Part shown: one piece after another, positions 44,065 through 54,623 of the stretch
Position numbering within the stretch: position 1 is the first letter of the stretch
Layout of the letters: every line of letters begins with the position of its first letter
NCBI RefSeq assembly: GCF_000149955.1
Contig: NC_030998.1
Span: 756,699 to 820,698 of the forward strand
DNA: 64,000 nt
Source of the DNA: Fusarium oxysporum f. sp. lycopersici 4287
Taxonomy: Eukaryota > Ascomycota > Sordariomycetes > Hypocreales > Nectriaceae
Direction of reading: 5' to 3'
Program-made: the position numbers and the translations under genes
The notes under the pieces: model-generated
What the model was told of the DNA's origin: nothing
Seen by the model: only the letters and a program-made list of their open reading frames with translations
Databases searched by the model: none

Positions 44065-44417
44065 GCTGGGCTGTCAAGATGTAAATGCGTGTAATTTGAG
44101 AAGTCTGGCTTGTGTAGAACGCGAAACGAGAACATTTTATCGTTCAGATTCTCCCTCATCGCCAGGAGCTCGTCCGTTGTGGCTCCAGCATGATCGTTGC
44201 ATAACATCACGGTTAGGGTTGGAAGTGAAGACTTTTCACTAAAAGACTGTATAATATAGCTACTTTATTCCCGTTAAGGTTAAGCTTAAAGTTACGCCTT
44301 TGATAATTTGGTGCGAAGTTCAAGGACAGACGCATACGTGCTAAGTTCACAGAGTTGCACCATGTGTGATATAATAATTCACCGAGCTTTTGTTAGGTAA
44401 TGGAATCTCAGTTCACT

Positions 44418-44484
44418 CCCGCGGGTATATCTGAGAAACATTATAGGCCTCATTTATCGATGAGCTGGTAATATCTCCCGCGGG
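44418..44484. promoter_or_regulatory. Paired CCCGCGGG palindromes
   Basis: The same perfect 8-base palindrome occurs twice, 59 bases apart, each next to ATAT(A)CT-like sequence in opposite orientation (GCGGGTATATCT and ATATCTCCCGCGGG). CCG/CGG half-sites arranged head to head are the usual target form of Zn2Cys6 dimers. Roughly 430-490 bases from the dioxygenase ATG and 355-420 from the permease ATG. Confidence 0.5.
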
Positions 44485-44800
44485 AAGAGTTTGTCCAATA
44501 AGTGGTGATCTACTATATGGCGTGCTTACAACCTAGCATGGTCTTGATGCAGTTTGAGGGGTTAACCTATAGGACCGACTTCGTCTTTCAGTAAACGTCA
44601 ATCATGATAGCCGTTGCTATCACTTGATCACCAAAATGATTCTTTTATGTAAGCGAGGCATATAGTTACTTCGTGTGTTTAATTCCTTCTTCGCAAATTT
44701 GTTGGTGATGCCACACCATTGTCTACTGGATGGCGTGATTACAAGCCCCTCGTTTTGTTCAGCGTTTCGCCGATCTGCCACCGGGAATACACCCAGTTCT

Positions 44801-44807
44801 TATAAAA
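44801..44807 (+). promoter_or_regulatory. TATA element of dioxygenase gene
   Basis: TATAAAA 110 bases upstream of ATG 44911, followed by an A/C-rich leader. Confidence 0.45.
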
Positions 44808-44910
44808 CTAGGATCATTATCACATAGTATACAATCTATAGCCAAGCGAGTACAATATTTTATTCATCTTTGAAGCAAAACCTCATTCAGGCGTTATCAT
44901 CCAAGCTACC

Positions 44911-46409
44911 ATGGCCGCTACAGCTACTATCTCTGCTCTCTCCACTGCATCCGCCCCAACCTTTGGTATTACGCCTGCTGCTTTGCCCCCACCTGGTCAA
45001 CCGGATATCTCCTACCACCCAGATTGGGACAAATACCAAGCGCGTGTAGCTCGCCGGACCCAGACAGAGGATCTCACTAAATCCCTCCCTGAGGGTTTCC
45101 CTAATGAGCTCAAAGGAGACCTCGTTTGGGACGGAGAGACTATTGCCCAGAAGTATGACTGGACGTACGTTCTATCGACTATTCAGCTTGAGGAGATCGA
45201 CAGGGCCCTTGCACACTTTAAATGTCAGTGTTCTCCACTATCTAACTTGGTGTACCATGACTGACATGATGTTGAGAGATAGCCCTCAACATTTCCAAGG
45301 GCTATATCGCACAAGAGACCTTCCCTCTACCCACACTACATAGCGAGCTGCGCCGTCTATCCCGCGAATTACACTTCGGTCATGGCTTCTTCGTCCTTAG
45401 AGGCCTAGATGTTGACCGGTACACCCGTGAAGAAAATATCATCATATATGCTGGAGTCTCGTCTCATATAGGCTCTATACGTGGCCGCCAGGATGCCTAC
45501 TTCCAAGGCGAGCGTGCTGATGTCGTTATTGGACATATCAAGGACGTTCGCTCCGGTCTCGGCGAGTCCAGAGACAAGACCAAGATTAAGATTGGAACGC
45601 CTGCCTACACCGCTGATAAACAGGTCTTCCATACTGATTCCGGCGATATTGTTTCTCTTTTCGCCCTCTCTACCGCGGCCGAGGGAGGGGCTAGTCGTCT
45701 AGCTAGCACATGGCGTGTGTATAACCACATTGCTGCTACACGGCCAGATCTTATTCATACTCTTAGTGGACGTTGGGACGCAGTGCTGTAAGCCGAATGT
45801 CCCTGTCTGCTAGTCTACGAGGAACCCAGTAACTAATCACATTTGGCTGCAAAGCTTCACAAAGACAGTCAACGATACCGACAGGTTCATGAGCCGCCCA
45901 TTACTCCATCATCTGCCTGCCAGTGCCGATGGCAAGACCCCTGATAGAATCCTTCTTCAGTATGGACGCCGCTACTATGTTGGCTTCGGAGAGATACCCC
46001 GTGGCAAACATCTACCGCCTATCACCGAGGCCCAGGCCGAAGCTCTCGATACTCTGCATTTTCTGGGTGAAAGATTCAGCGTATCGACTAATTTTGAGAA
46101 GGGTGACATGCAGTATGTCAATAATGTGGCCATTTTCCACGCCCGCGATGGTTTCACAGATACCAAGGATAAGCAGTAAGTCATTCCTATAGAGGTGTCG
46201 GATTCTAAGTGAGATCAAAGGCTGACGGAAGCGCCACTTACAGGAGACATTTGCTTCGACTATGGCTCCGTGATCCTGAATATGCATGGGAGACGCCAGC
46301 TGCACTGGCCTCAAGATGGGAGCGAGTCTATGGTGGTGTGACACCTGAGTTGCAGACATTTCCCATTGAGCCTCATACTCGCAGTGAAAGCACAACGGTG
46401 ACAAAATAA
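44911..46409 (+). CDS. TauD/TfdA-type Fe(II)/2-oxoglutarate dioxygenase
   Basis: Exons 44911-45223, 45283-45787, 45855-46175 and 46244-46409, 434 residues. The first donor is an unusual GTCAGT. Iron ligands are visible: HxD in VFHTDSGDIVSLFAL near residue 220, and the distal histidine in the last exon (RHLLRLWLRDPEYAW), which also supplies the arginine that binds 2-oxoglutarate. FGHGFFVLRGLD and ISSxxG-like loops match fungal TauD relatives. The family hydroxylates taurine, other sulfonates or amino-acid derivatives and releases the hetero-group. The divergent amino-acid permease fits import of the substrate. No secretion signal; a cytosolic enzyme. Confidence 0.85.
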
Positions 46410-47130
46410 GCGTCTTGGTTGTAGATGAAGGTAGTAAATCAAGGACCGATTGAAGCTCTAGGTTCAACGACGGCCGCATCATTCCGAGAGCTCTAGCGCG
46501 AGATTCTGAGCAGTAGAGATTGATCTCGTTGTTGAGAAATACTCTAGTGTCTGTTTCTGACTCGGTTTTCTCGTGTGAACCGATACAGCAGCCATTGTAA
46601 TGGCTGCCAGTGTCGGCTTCCCTGTTCCATGAGTTAGTTAGTGACCAATAGCGGACGGATCACCTAGCCACGGTAAGCCCGCAAAGCTACAGCAGTCCTC
46701 TGCATTAAGGATAGCCTATAAAGCATTTGTGCAACACAGAACAACAGAAGTAATATGAGCAGGTTACGCGCTGAGGGGCTACTATAGCCTGCAGCAAGGT
46801 GAATCAAGCCACTTACTGAGGCCGTTGACGGTGTGTTGCGCTATGTTACAACATGTAGAATAGGCATACGATGTGAAAAACTGTAAAGAGCTAATGAACG
46901 AAGCCATTGGGCTACTCGAGTATAGAAAGCCTGGTGAGACATTTAACGTATCAGGCGTATCGTTCAATTGGATAATTCCTTAGCTAGAAAACTAGGGCGA
47001 ACTTAAATTGTAGTTGTCGTAACTTGAGCGAGAAGCTAAGGGAGACCCAGCTTCATATCGCGATGATATCATGGTAATCAACAGGATATGTAAGAAGCCA
47101 TTTGAACCTCTACCGTACCGTGGCTGTGCC
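46410..47130. other. Intergenic, convergent, nothing recognised
   Basis: 721 bases between the dioxygenase and the TPR-CHAT gene, both reading towards it. No gene, RNA or repeat recognised. Confidence 0.4.
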
Positions 47131-49788
47131 TTATCCTCCAAAATGAACAAAGGGGACCCAGAAAAGTTTCTCCATCTTTTCATCACCCTCATCACAAGAA
47201 AGAATGTCTCTTGACCATATCTCTTCTCTCTCACTGCTGACCATCCGGTCCAGACGTTGCTCTGGTGTACTTAGCCACGTATCTCGGAGCTGCCTCATAG
47301 CTTTGTGCAGACCCCAGCAAACAGATCTGTCTGAGAACCCTTCATCTCTTATCGACTCGTACACAGTCTGTGATATTTCAACACATGACTTATCGCTGAC
47401 TTCCCAGAGTGTACCAACCACATGCCGAAATCCCGCTAGTTGACATGCGCTGATCAGGTGGATGCTCTCATCGAAGAAAGCATCCCCTCCAATTTGGCCT
47501 GTCCCACAAGCAGAAAGATATGCCAAGAACGGAGCATGTTTCCGAAGATTGATGTCCATAAGTTCAGATACTGTCAATATGCCATCGGTCAGAAGCAGTC
47601 CGCTTTGAGAAGGGTTGCCATCCGTCTTGCCATGGCCAGCAAAATGGAAGACTTTGCAGTTTTGAAGCTCTTCCAAGACAGCTTGCTTATGTTTATCTGG
47701 AACACATGACTCAAGATTCATTGACTTGCAGAGGTTAGCGATAGCTGATACCTCTTCTTTGACGAATGGAAGCTTGATCTGCCCCGCCGTATCTTCCATG
47801 GCTACTAAGAGAGCTTCATCTTTGGCTGAATCTGAGCGAAGCTTTCGGCCATTGATAAGGGCTTGAATGGATGAACTGTACGATGAGATGGCTCTATCCA
47901 GTACTGTCTCGGTTGATCCTGGGAAATGATGTCCGAAGGCGTGGAATGGAAGCCTACTCAGTCCGCCAGTTGGAATCCACCAGATGTGAGGCCAGTCATC
48001 GTCTGGTGGAGGGCCCCGAATACCGAGTGCCTGGAGAATAGGGTCGGCGGCAATATCCCAAAGCCATTTCAGAATTGAAGGACTCGTCAATGAACCCTGA
48101 CTCTCTTTCTCATTCATTTTGTCAATAGTCAGATCGGGCAACGGCAGGGACCTAATTTGATGTTGTTCGACTAGAATGGCATCGCAGCGAAACTTGCTTA
48201 GATTGATAATCACGATAGGTCCTAAACTGGCCGCAGCTCTAATGTCATCTTCGCTTGGCGATTCCAGAAAGTCACTGAACCCCGGACGTTTCCGAATCTC
48301 ATCAATGAGGTGTTCTAATTCGACACTTGCCTCGCCTCGGCGGTTTGCGACAGCCTGAGCTGAGACTGAATCGCCACCTCGGATAGGCGCGTCGAGCACT
48401 TGGCTGAGTTCCAGGAATTGCCCTGCGAGATCAGGATGGCTCTGCTCTAGATCGAGAACATCAACGCGAATCTGTTCAATTGCTGCGGCGAGTATCCCGC
48501 GACCTTTCTCCAGTACGCTTAGCGCGAAAAAAGGTTCTTTGCCGACTTGAAGTGCCACGGCGGCGGTATCGCAAGCAAGGTCTACTATTCGACCGAGCAT
48601 ACGTTGCTTATCGACGAAGCCAAGGGACCTCGGTGTCAGTTGTGGCAGTAGACCGAAGGCTGTTTGAGAAGCAACAAGAGCATGCTGCCATTGAGAGGCA
48701 TGTGCAAATGTCTCAAAGAGAAATTTTCCAGCGGCAATTCTTGTTTGGATGTTGGAGTTGGAGTGATCCAGAGCAGACTGATAGAGATGCACGGCAGCGT
48801 CGAAGTCATCCGTGCAATTAGTCAAAGTGTGGCGATTCCAGTAACAATCTGCAAGGTTACTCATGTACTGAGCTAGACTAGGGTTTCCAGGTTGAGCGAC
48901 GGCAATAGATTGGTGTCCCATCTTAATGGCTTCCTCAACATCGGTTGTTTCCCGATTTCGTATATAGCGTTTCGCAAGCCAGATGGAGAGGTTGCTCGAT
49001 AGGCTAGGGATATCTGCATGGCATGGCGGCAGGGTGGTCAATGCCTCTTGTGCGAGTTGTATTGCTTCATCAAGGTCATTCGTGTCGCCTGTCCTGAGGT
49101 AGCGGTCTCCAAGATGACCGGCAAGGTTGGACTTGAAGAGAGCTTGATCGGGAGAGCCCTCTGCAGCAGCTTTGGTGATGCCACGACAGATGTCAATAAC
49201 TTTGTTGAGCTCTTCAAGAATCCCGGTTCTTCCATATCGTTCGTGAAGCTGGTTTGCAAGAGTATTCAATCGCCCTGGTCTCTTGGAACTATCGAGCGGA
49301 GTCATGTCTACGGCTGACTGGGCCACCTCTATCGCCTCTTCAAGATCTATAGAAGACCCTGTTCGCTCGTAGCGCTCTCCAAGGTGATTTGCCAAGTGCG
49401 TCAGCCGGAAGGCTCTATCATTATCTGAGTCTACTACCACATCGATCGCTTGCCGTGTGACTTGAATAGCTCGTTCGAGATCAGGTAGTGATCCAGTTTT
49501 GGCAAATCGAATCGCCAGGTGAACACCGAGGCTGTCCAGGAGAGCGCCTCGATGAATGTAATCATTTGGAGCGGTATCGATTGCTTCTTGCCCCACATTG
49601 ATTGCATCCTCGAGATCAGCGAGTCCCCCAGTTACGGTGAAGCGACGACATAGAGTATTCCCCAGCTCGTGAAGCCAGATGATGCGATCAGGATCATCTG
49701 CTGGCGCTACCTCGACAACCTCCCGGGCCATGTCGATGAAAGAATCCAGATCATCCATAAATGATCTATTCGCGCCCTGCTGTGACAT
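47131..49788 (-). CDS. TPR-CHAT caspase-like protein
   Basis: Intronless, 885 residues. Residues about 10-400 are tandem 40-44-residue TPR-like repeats with the recurring sequence LADLEDAINVGQEAIDTAP / LDEAIQLAQEALTTLPP. A helical spacer follows, then a CHAT domain from about residue 580 to the end: TGGLSRLPFHAFGHH, the histidine of VFHFAGHGK (about H719), the cysteine of YLSACGTGQ (about C761), and HVVGTLWEVSD. Both catalytic residues of this caspase/separase-clan peptidase are present. In fungi such modules form part of NLR-like or HET-associated self/non-self and cell-death proteins, and in bacteria TPR-CHAT proteases act in defence. No N-terminal effector domain or NTPase is present here, so it is a bare sensor-plus-protease. 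Substrate unknown. Confidence 0.88.
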   Translation of the reverse strand: MSQQGANRSFMDDLDSFIDMAREVVEVAPADDPDRIIWLHELGNTLCRRFTVTGGLADLEDAINVGQEAIDTAPNDYIHRGALLDSLGVHLAIRFAKTGSLPDLERAIQVTRQAIDVVVDSDNDRAFRLTHLANHLGERYERTGSSIDLEEAIEVAQSAVDMTPLDSSKRPGRLNTLANQLHERYGRTGILEELNKVIDICRGITKAAAEGSPDQALFKSNLAGHLGDRYLRTGDTNDLDEAIQLAQEALTTLPPCHADIPSLSSNLSIWLAKRYIRNRETTDVEEAIKMGHQSIAVAQPGNPSLAQYMSNLADCYWNRHTLTNCTDDFDAAVHLYQSALDHSNSNIQTRIAAGKFLFETFAHASQWQHALVASQTAFGLLPQLTPRSLGFVDKQRMLGRIVDLACDTAAVALQVGKEPFFALSVLEKGRGILAAAIEQIRVDVLDLEQSHPDLAGQFLELSQVLDAPIRGGDSVSAQAVANRRGEASVELEHLIDEIRKRPGFSDFLESPSEDDIRAAASLGPIVIINLSKFRCDAILVEQHQIRSLPLPDLTIDKMNEKESQGSLTSPSILKWLWDIAADPILQALGIRGPPPDDDWPHIWWIPTGGLSRLPFHAFGHHFPGSTETVLDRAISSYSSSIQALINGRKLRSDSAKDEALLVAMEDTAGQIKLPFVKEEVSAIANLCKSMNLESCVPDKHKQAVLEELQNCKVFHFAGHGKTDGNPSQSGLLLTDGILTVSELMDINLRKHAPFLAYLSACGTGQIGGDAFFDESIHLISACQLAGFRHVVGTLWEVSDKSCVEISQTVYESIRDEGFSDRSVCWGLHKAMRQLRDTWLSTPEQRLDRMVSSEREEIWSRDILSCDEGDEKMEKLFWVPFVHFGG

Positions 49789-50860
49789 GGAGATGGATTT
49801 CCTGTTGGCTTTGGCTGTATGCAGACTGATAAAAAGACTCTTGCAATGGTCTTGGTATGTGGGACTAATGACAACGAAATTAAACGATCAAGACACCCGT
49901 CAAGTAACGATTTGGGATGCCTAAAGGACGATGCTGGGGAGCAATCTCACGCTTACGCACTCATTCTGCAGCCTTTCCATATCTGTGGCTTATCTTTCAC
50001 CACTCAGAGACAATGGTAAAATCAGGTTGTAGGCAGCCTTGCCAAGTTATCTCTAGGCGAATGCTGATTTGGGTCTCAGAGTAATGGAGCACGAATGCCA
50101 CTTTATTTTCCAGGAGAAACTGAACTCGCATTGATACTTAAGCATGAAAAGGTCTGGTATACAAAGATAAATAACTGAGGCTATATAGAGCTTGAGTGAC
50201 TGATCCCTTAGACGTCATGCTTGAGATAGCTTATCAAGCCTCCTTTCCGGTACGTATACCCCGCAAAATAGCACCCCCGCATCCCCGCCGATTGACTCTA
50301 AACCCTAAATTATCCCACCCGGAGTGTTTATAAATCATGAACTGCCAGCAGAAAACACCACCACCTACGCGATGGAGACGTCATGAATGGAAGATTACTC
50401 AGGTGGCCTGTTCTGTCACAAGACACTATATGCTGGTTTCGCAGCGGGGGTAGTTGCTAGCCCCCGCGAATAAGGCACGGCAGTTTAAGATGCTCGACAG
50501 CAGAGCTCATGCACGCAACATTCATTCTACCTATCTTATTATTGAGAATTGATAGCCCAATGACAGTTACTTATCTCCCAGCCTAGCTACAACAATCGTA
50601 GTTCATGTGGGATCCTGTTAGTAGCCTCGGTTGGGGAACTTGGGGAAGAGATCTTCCCCTCCGACTTGACTTCTTCGAGAATGATCTCCGCATTTTGAAG
50701 TCCCGCTCCAACTGCCGAGTTTGCATCCGGTACTTCAATGAAGTTTGGAATCAATGCTGGTGTCTTGTTATTTAGGTCAGGCTTCGGTGTATGTAAGTCA
50801 AAAGTACCATCGCATTTACTCACCATATCTCATTGTGACAATCAGCATTCCTGAGTTAAG
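49789..50860. other. Divergent intergenic region, 1.07 kb
   Basis: Between the TPR-CHAT gene and the aldehyde dehydrogenase gene. It holds a cluster of CCCCGC/GCGGGG motifs (listed separately). No gene seen. Confidence 0.45.
50259..50467. promoter_or_regulatory. Cluster of CreA-consensus motifs upstream of aldehyde dehydrogenase gene
   Basis: Five matches to SYGGRG or its complement: CCCCGC at 50259, 50275, 50283 and 50462, and GCGGGG at 50444. The last two form the arms of an inverted repeat (GCGGGGG at 50444-50450, CCCCCGC at 50461-50467) with a 10-base spacer. CreA is the ascomycete carbon-catabolite repressor. Distance to ATG 50861 is about 400-600 bases. Confidence 0.4.
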
Positions 50861-52442
50861 ATGGAACATTTCACTACATTTGTCAATACTGTGAATGGAA
50901 CTTCCGTCGCTGGAAAGGTGACGCAGGGAACAGATCCATCGACAAGACAAAAGCTCTGGGATGTTCCAGTTGCATCATCTGAGGACATCGATAATGCAGT
51001 TTCTTCAGCCAAAAGTGCCTTCACTCAGTGGTCTAAGACGTCGTGGTCGGACCGACAGAATGCCCTGCTTGATGCACGAGATGTCTTGATCTACCATAAA
51101 CCCGCATTGGCGCAGTTGATCACGAAGGAAGGGGGAAAGCCTGTAAGTGGCACTTTTACTAGAAATATCTCGGCGGTTCTGACTGTCGCAGATTCAATTT
51201 GCCACTCTCGAAGTTGAGCATTCGATCAACTTCTTACAGTTCAATGGTAAGTCAGATCTTGGCCTCAAGGAAAACAGACTAAGAAGGTACAGCGAATCAG
51301 GAGCCACTTCAAGAGCAAGTGATTCAGGACGACGACGAACTACGATTAACGATCCGAGAGAAGCCACTGGGTGTCATCGCAGCTATCTGTCCCTGGAATT
51401 ATCCCCTGGTCCTCTCCATCGCCAAGGTCGCCGCAGCCCTTATAACTGGAAACACAATTATCGTGAAGCCTTCGCCTTTCACGCCTTACTCCATCCTGAA
51501 GGTCGTCGAGCTACTCCAGGGAGTTTTCCCAGCCGGTGTTCTTCAAGCCCTCAACGGTGACGACAAGCTGGGACCTGCACTATGTCAGCATCCAGGAGTT
51601 GATAAGATTACTTTCACTGGCTCAACTGCCACAGGAAAGAAGATCGCACAGGTGGCTGGAAATCTTCTAAAGCCCGTCACATTAGAGCTTGGAGGTAATA
51701 GCGCCAGCATTGTCTGCCCAGATGTCGATCCGAAGATCGTGGCACCTCAAGTGGCGCTTGGATCGTTCATGAACTCAGGTCAGCTTTGTGTTGCTAGTAA
51801 ACGGGTCTTCGTCCATGAGGATATCTACGACGAGTTTTTGGAAACGATGGTCAACACGGTCAAGGAGTGGAAGGTAGCGCCGACGTCATCCCTCGAGCCC
51901 GGCATCATGCTTGGCCCGGTACAGAACGAGATGCAGTACCATATTGTGAAGGGCTTCTTTCAAGACTCGATCGATAACGGCCACTGTTTTGCGCTTGGTT
52001 CGAAGCCGGATGATAGTGGGGATGCTTTCGTCATCAAGCCTGCGATTATCGACAATCCTCCCGACGACTCCCTCGTTGTTACACATGAAGCATTCGGTAA
52101 GACTGACAGACTCAATCATTTCGAGTAGTGGTTAACAGTATCATAATAGGCCCTATTGTTCCACTGATGAAGTGGAAGACTGAAGATGAAGTTATTAAGC
52201 GAGCCAACAACACGCTATCTGGTCTTGGAGGAGCCGTTTGGTCAAAGGACGTTGACCATGCACAGCGGTTAGCAGACCGCATCGAGGCTGGTACGATCTG
52301 GATCAACAGTTTTGAGAAGCCTCTACCTCAAGCGCATCTTGCTGGTCATAAGGAGAGTGGCGTCGGTGGAGAGTGGGGTCGACGGGGGCTGAGTGTGTAT
52401 TGTCAGCCCCAGGTGATTCATTGCTACAAGTCCAAAGTATAA
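50861..52442 (+). CDS. NAD(P)-dependent aldehyde dehydrogenase
   Basis: Exons 50861-51142, 51192-51246, 51293-52096 and 52150-52442, 477 residues, the usual ALDH length. Cofactor and catalytic motifs: ICPWNYPLVLSIAKVAAAL (Asn of the oxyanion hole), TGNTIIVKPSPFTP (NAD ribose Lys), ITFTGSTATGKKI, the general-base glutamate in TLELGGNSASIV (about E244) and the nucleophile in NSGQLCVASKRV (about C278), 34 residues apart as in the family. It oxidises an aldehyde to the acid in the cytosol; the sequence resembles vanillin/salicylaldehyde-type or medium-chain ALDHs but the substrate is open. It converges on an MFS transporter gene 290 bases away. Confidence 0.9.
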
Positions 52443-52732
52443 AGATGTGCTGCCAACTGATGGCCCTGCTTGCGGATATTATTTCTATGATAACATTTGT
52501 CAGAGCTACCTTTTCCGTTGACGTCAAATCTATAGTCACGCGCCCTGTAATGCCTTAGGAATACGACAAGGCAGTTTTCCCATACCATAAATGGATGACC
52601 GTGCAACAGGCCTAAACTCATCATAAGCATCTTGTAACTCATTAATTATGCCTATAGTGTTATTCAAGGTTCTTGAACTGATGCGTCTCGAAAGTGTCTC
52701 GTTATTGATAATTCTCAAACTCATACGTCTAT

Positions 52733-54623
52733 CTACATGACCAGTTTGAACTCTGGGTCCCGATCATCTCCGTAACCAATATACTGGTTGTGTTTCCCGT
52801 TCTTCTTATCCCTATTAATCTTCGCGCACCAAAGTACATTGAGCAAAACACTAAAAAAGCACTGTGTTAGACATTTCTCAAAAAGCTAATGCATGTGGAC
52901 CAGCCAGGCATAGGATACACTTACGCTACCCACGCATAGCATAGCAACCCTAGGATTACTCTATGTCCTCTGTGATATAATGGACCATCTTTCTGAGGAT
53001 AAACGAAGCCTATGAAAGATAGAGGTTAGAGCCCATAATTCACCATGTACTTTCAGCAGGCATAAGCGGGGGTGGACTTACTGGCAACAAAACCACCGCA
53101 GTTTGCAACGGCCAGCTGCAAGGCAGAAGTAGTAGCCCTCTTATAGTGTCCGGCGGAATTGTTGGAGTTCCAAACCAAGATACATGGGACAGAGGCGTAC
53201 ATGCCCAGGGCCATCAGACACGTCATGGCGAACCGAGTGTTGGCTGCCTGCACGTTTGCGATAACGGCATAGCCGATTATCGCAATAGGCAAGACGGCAA
53301 GTATGATGAGACCGCGAACTTTTGATCGATCGGACACGAACGCGACGAGAACTGAAAGCGGACGCAGGTTAGTTGGGGACTATGGGAGAACGGATGTCCT
53401 TCGCTCACCTGTGACTGGGGTAGCGACAGCGTATGGAATTACACTCCACAGCTGAGCCTGGTTGGGGCTTGACGCAATATGAAGATCGTTGACGATGGTC
53501 GGAAGCTATAACATTTAGTGATGCACAATCAGATGGAGACAATGATACATACGAAGAGGCCGAATGAGTAAAGGCCGGATAGAATTGCGAAGTAAGCAGT
53601 AGATGTGAGCCAAACTTGCACATTAAAGACTCCGCGACGCACTTCACCCCAGCTGAACTTCTCGTCTATCTCTGATGTCATGCTACTGAGAATCGTCAAC
53701 TCGGCTGGTTATCAAGATGGGGTGAGAGAACTTACGTTGTCCCGCGATCTTGTTCCAGACGTTTCACGGCCCATTCCCTCTCCTCTGGGGTGAAATACCG
53801 TGCTGTCGTTAGGTTGTTTGGCAGAGTGAAAAACACGATCGACCCAGCGGCGACAGTCTATGAGAATGTTTAGCCAAAGTCCTAGTCGTTGTGAAAACCA
53901 AGACCTACCATTAGCCCCTCAATGATCAGGATCCATCGCCAACCTTCCAGGTCACCTCGCGGGCCGATGGCAGCAAGTCCACGAGCAAGCAGGCCTTTAT
54001 ACCGTCAGATAAACAGATTAGGTTGGCTACCCCAGATAACTCACCTCCGAAAGCTCCAGAAAGCGATGCCGCCGTGTAGAATATTCCAATTCGCAACGCC
54101 AGTTCACCGCGTGTGTATATGCTCGAAAGATAGAGAACCATTCCAGGTAGTAGCCCGCCTTCTGCGACACCTAGCAAGGCTCGTACAGCTGCAAAGCTTG
54201 CGAAGTTGCGCACGAAGCCAAGACACATGGTGATGATTCCCCAGACCACTGTCAGAGTGGGCAGCCAGATCCTGGGCGATACCTTCTTGAGGACCAGATT
54301 ACTGGGTAACTCGCTGAAGACGTAAGTGGCGTAGAAGACGGCCAGACCCTGAGAGTACTGCAAGTTGGTGAGGCCCAGGTCTTTCTCCATGCCGATGATT
54401 TTCGCGTTGCCGACATTCGTCCTGTCGAGAAAGGAGCACAGAAACAACAGGGCAAGAGATGGGAGGACTCTAATTGAGTTGTTCCGTTAGTGACGTGACA
54501 GATGATGAATCGATGAACTTACCGTGTGTCTGTCTTGAACAAAACTCTCCTCGTGAGGCGCGCATTGTGCTCAATGTTCTCGTCGAGATGGTCCATCTCC
54601 TCGTGGTCGGCCTTGAAGTCCAT
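52733..54623 (-). CDS. MFS transporter, Dal5/allantoate permease (anion:cation symporter) type
   Basis: Nine exons on the minus strand: 54623-54523, 54469-54045, 53994-53909, 53857-53736, 53685-53553, 53505-53409, 53351-53082, 53009-52925 and 52850-52733, giving 478 residues with every phase matching. Signatures include LFLCSFLDRTNVGNAKIIGM in TM1, VFYATYVFSELPSNLVLKK, the RALLGVAEGGLLPGMVLYLS motif, a central loop EERERA-like (FTPEEREWAVKRLEQD), and the diagnostic tail YIGYGDDRDPEFKLVM found on Dal5-family carriers. They import allantoate, ureidosuccinate, nicotinate, short peptides or other organic anions at the plasma membrane. The gene-dense intron pattern is typical of the family. A 120-base tandem repeat lies in its promoter. 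Confidence 0.9.

Larger units (their letters stand above)
44065..44910. promoter_or_regulatory. Shared divergent promoter: permease and TauD dioxygenase
   Basis: 846 bases between two divergently transcribed genes. It contains two identical CCCGCGGG palindromes at 44418-44425 and 44477-44484 and a TATA box on the dioxygenase side. No gene seen. Confidence 0.5.
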
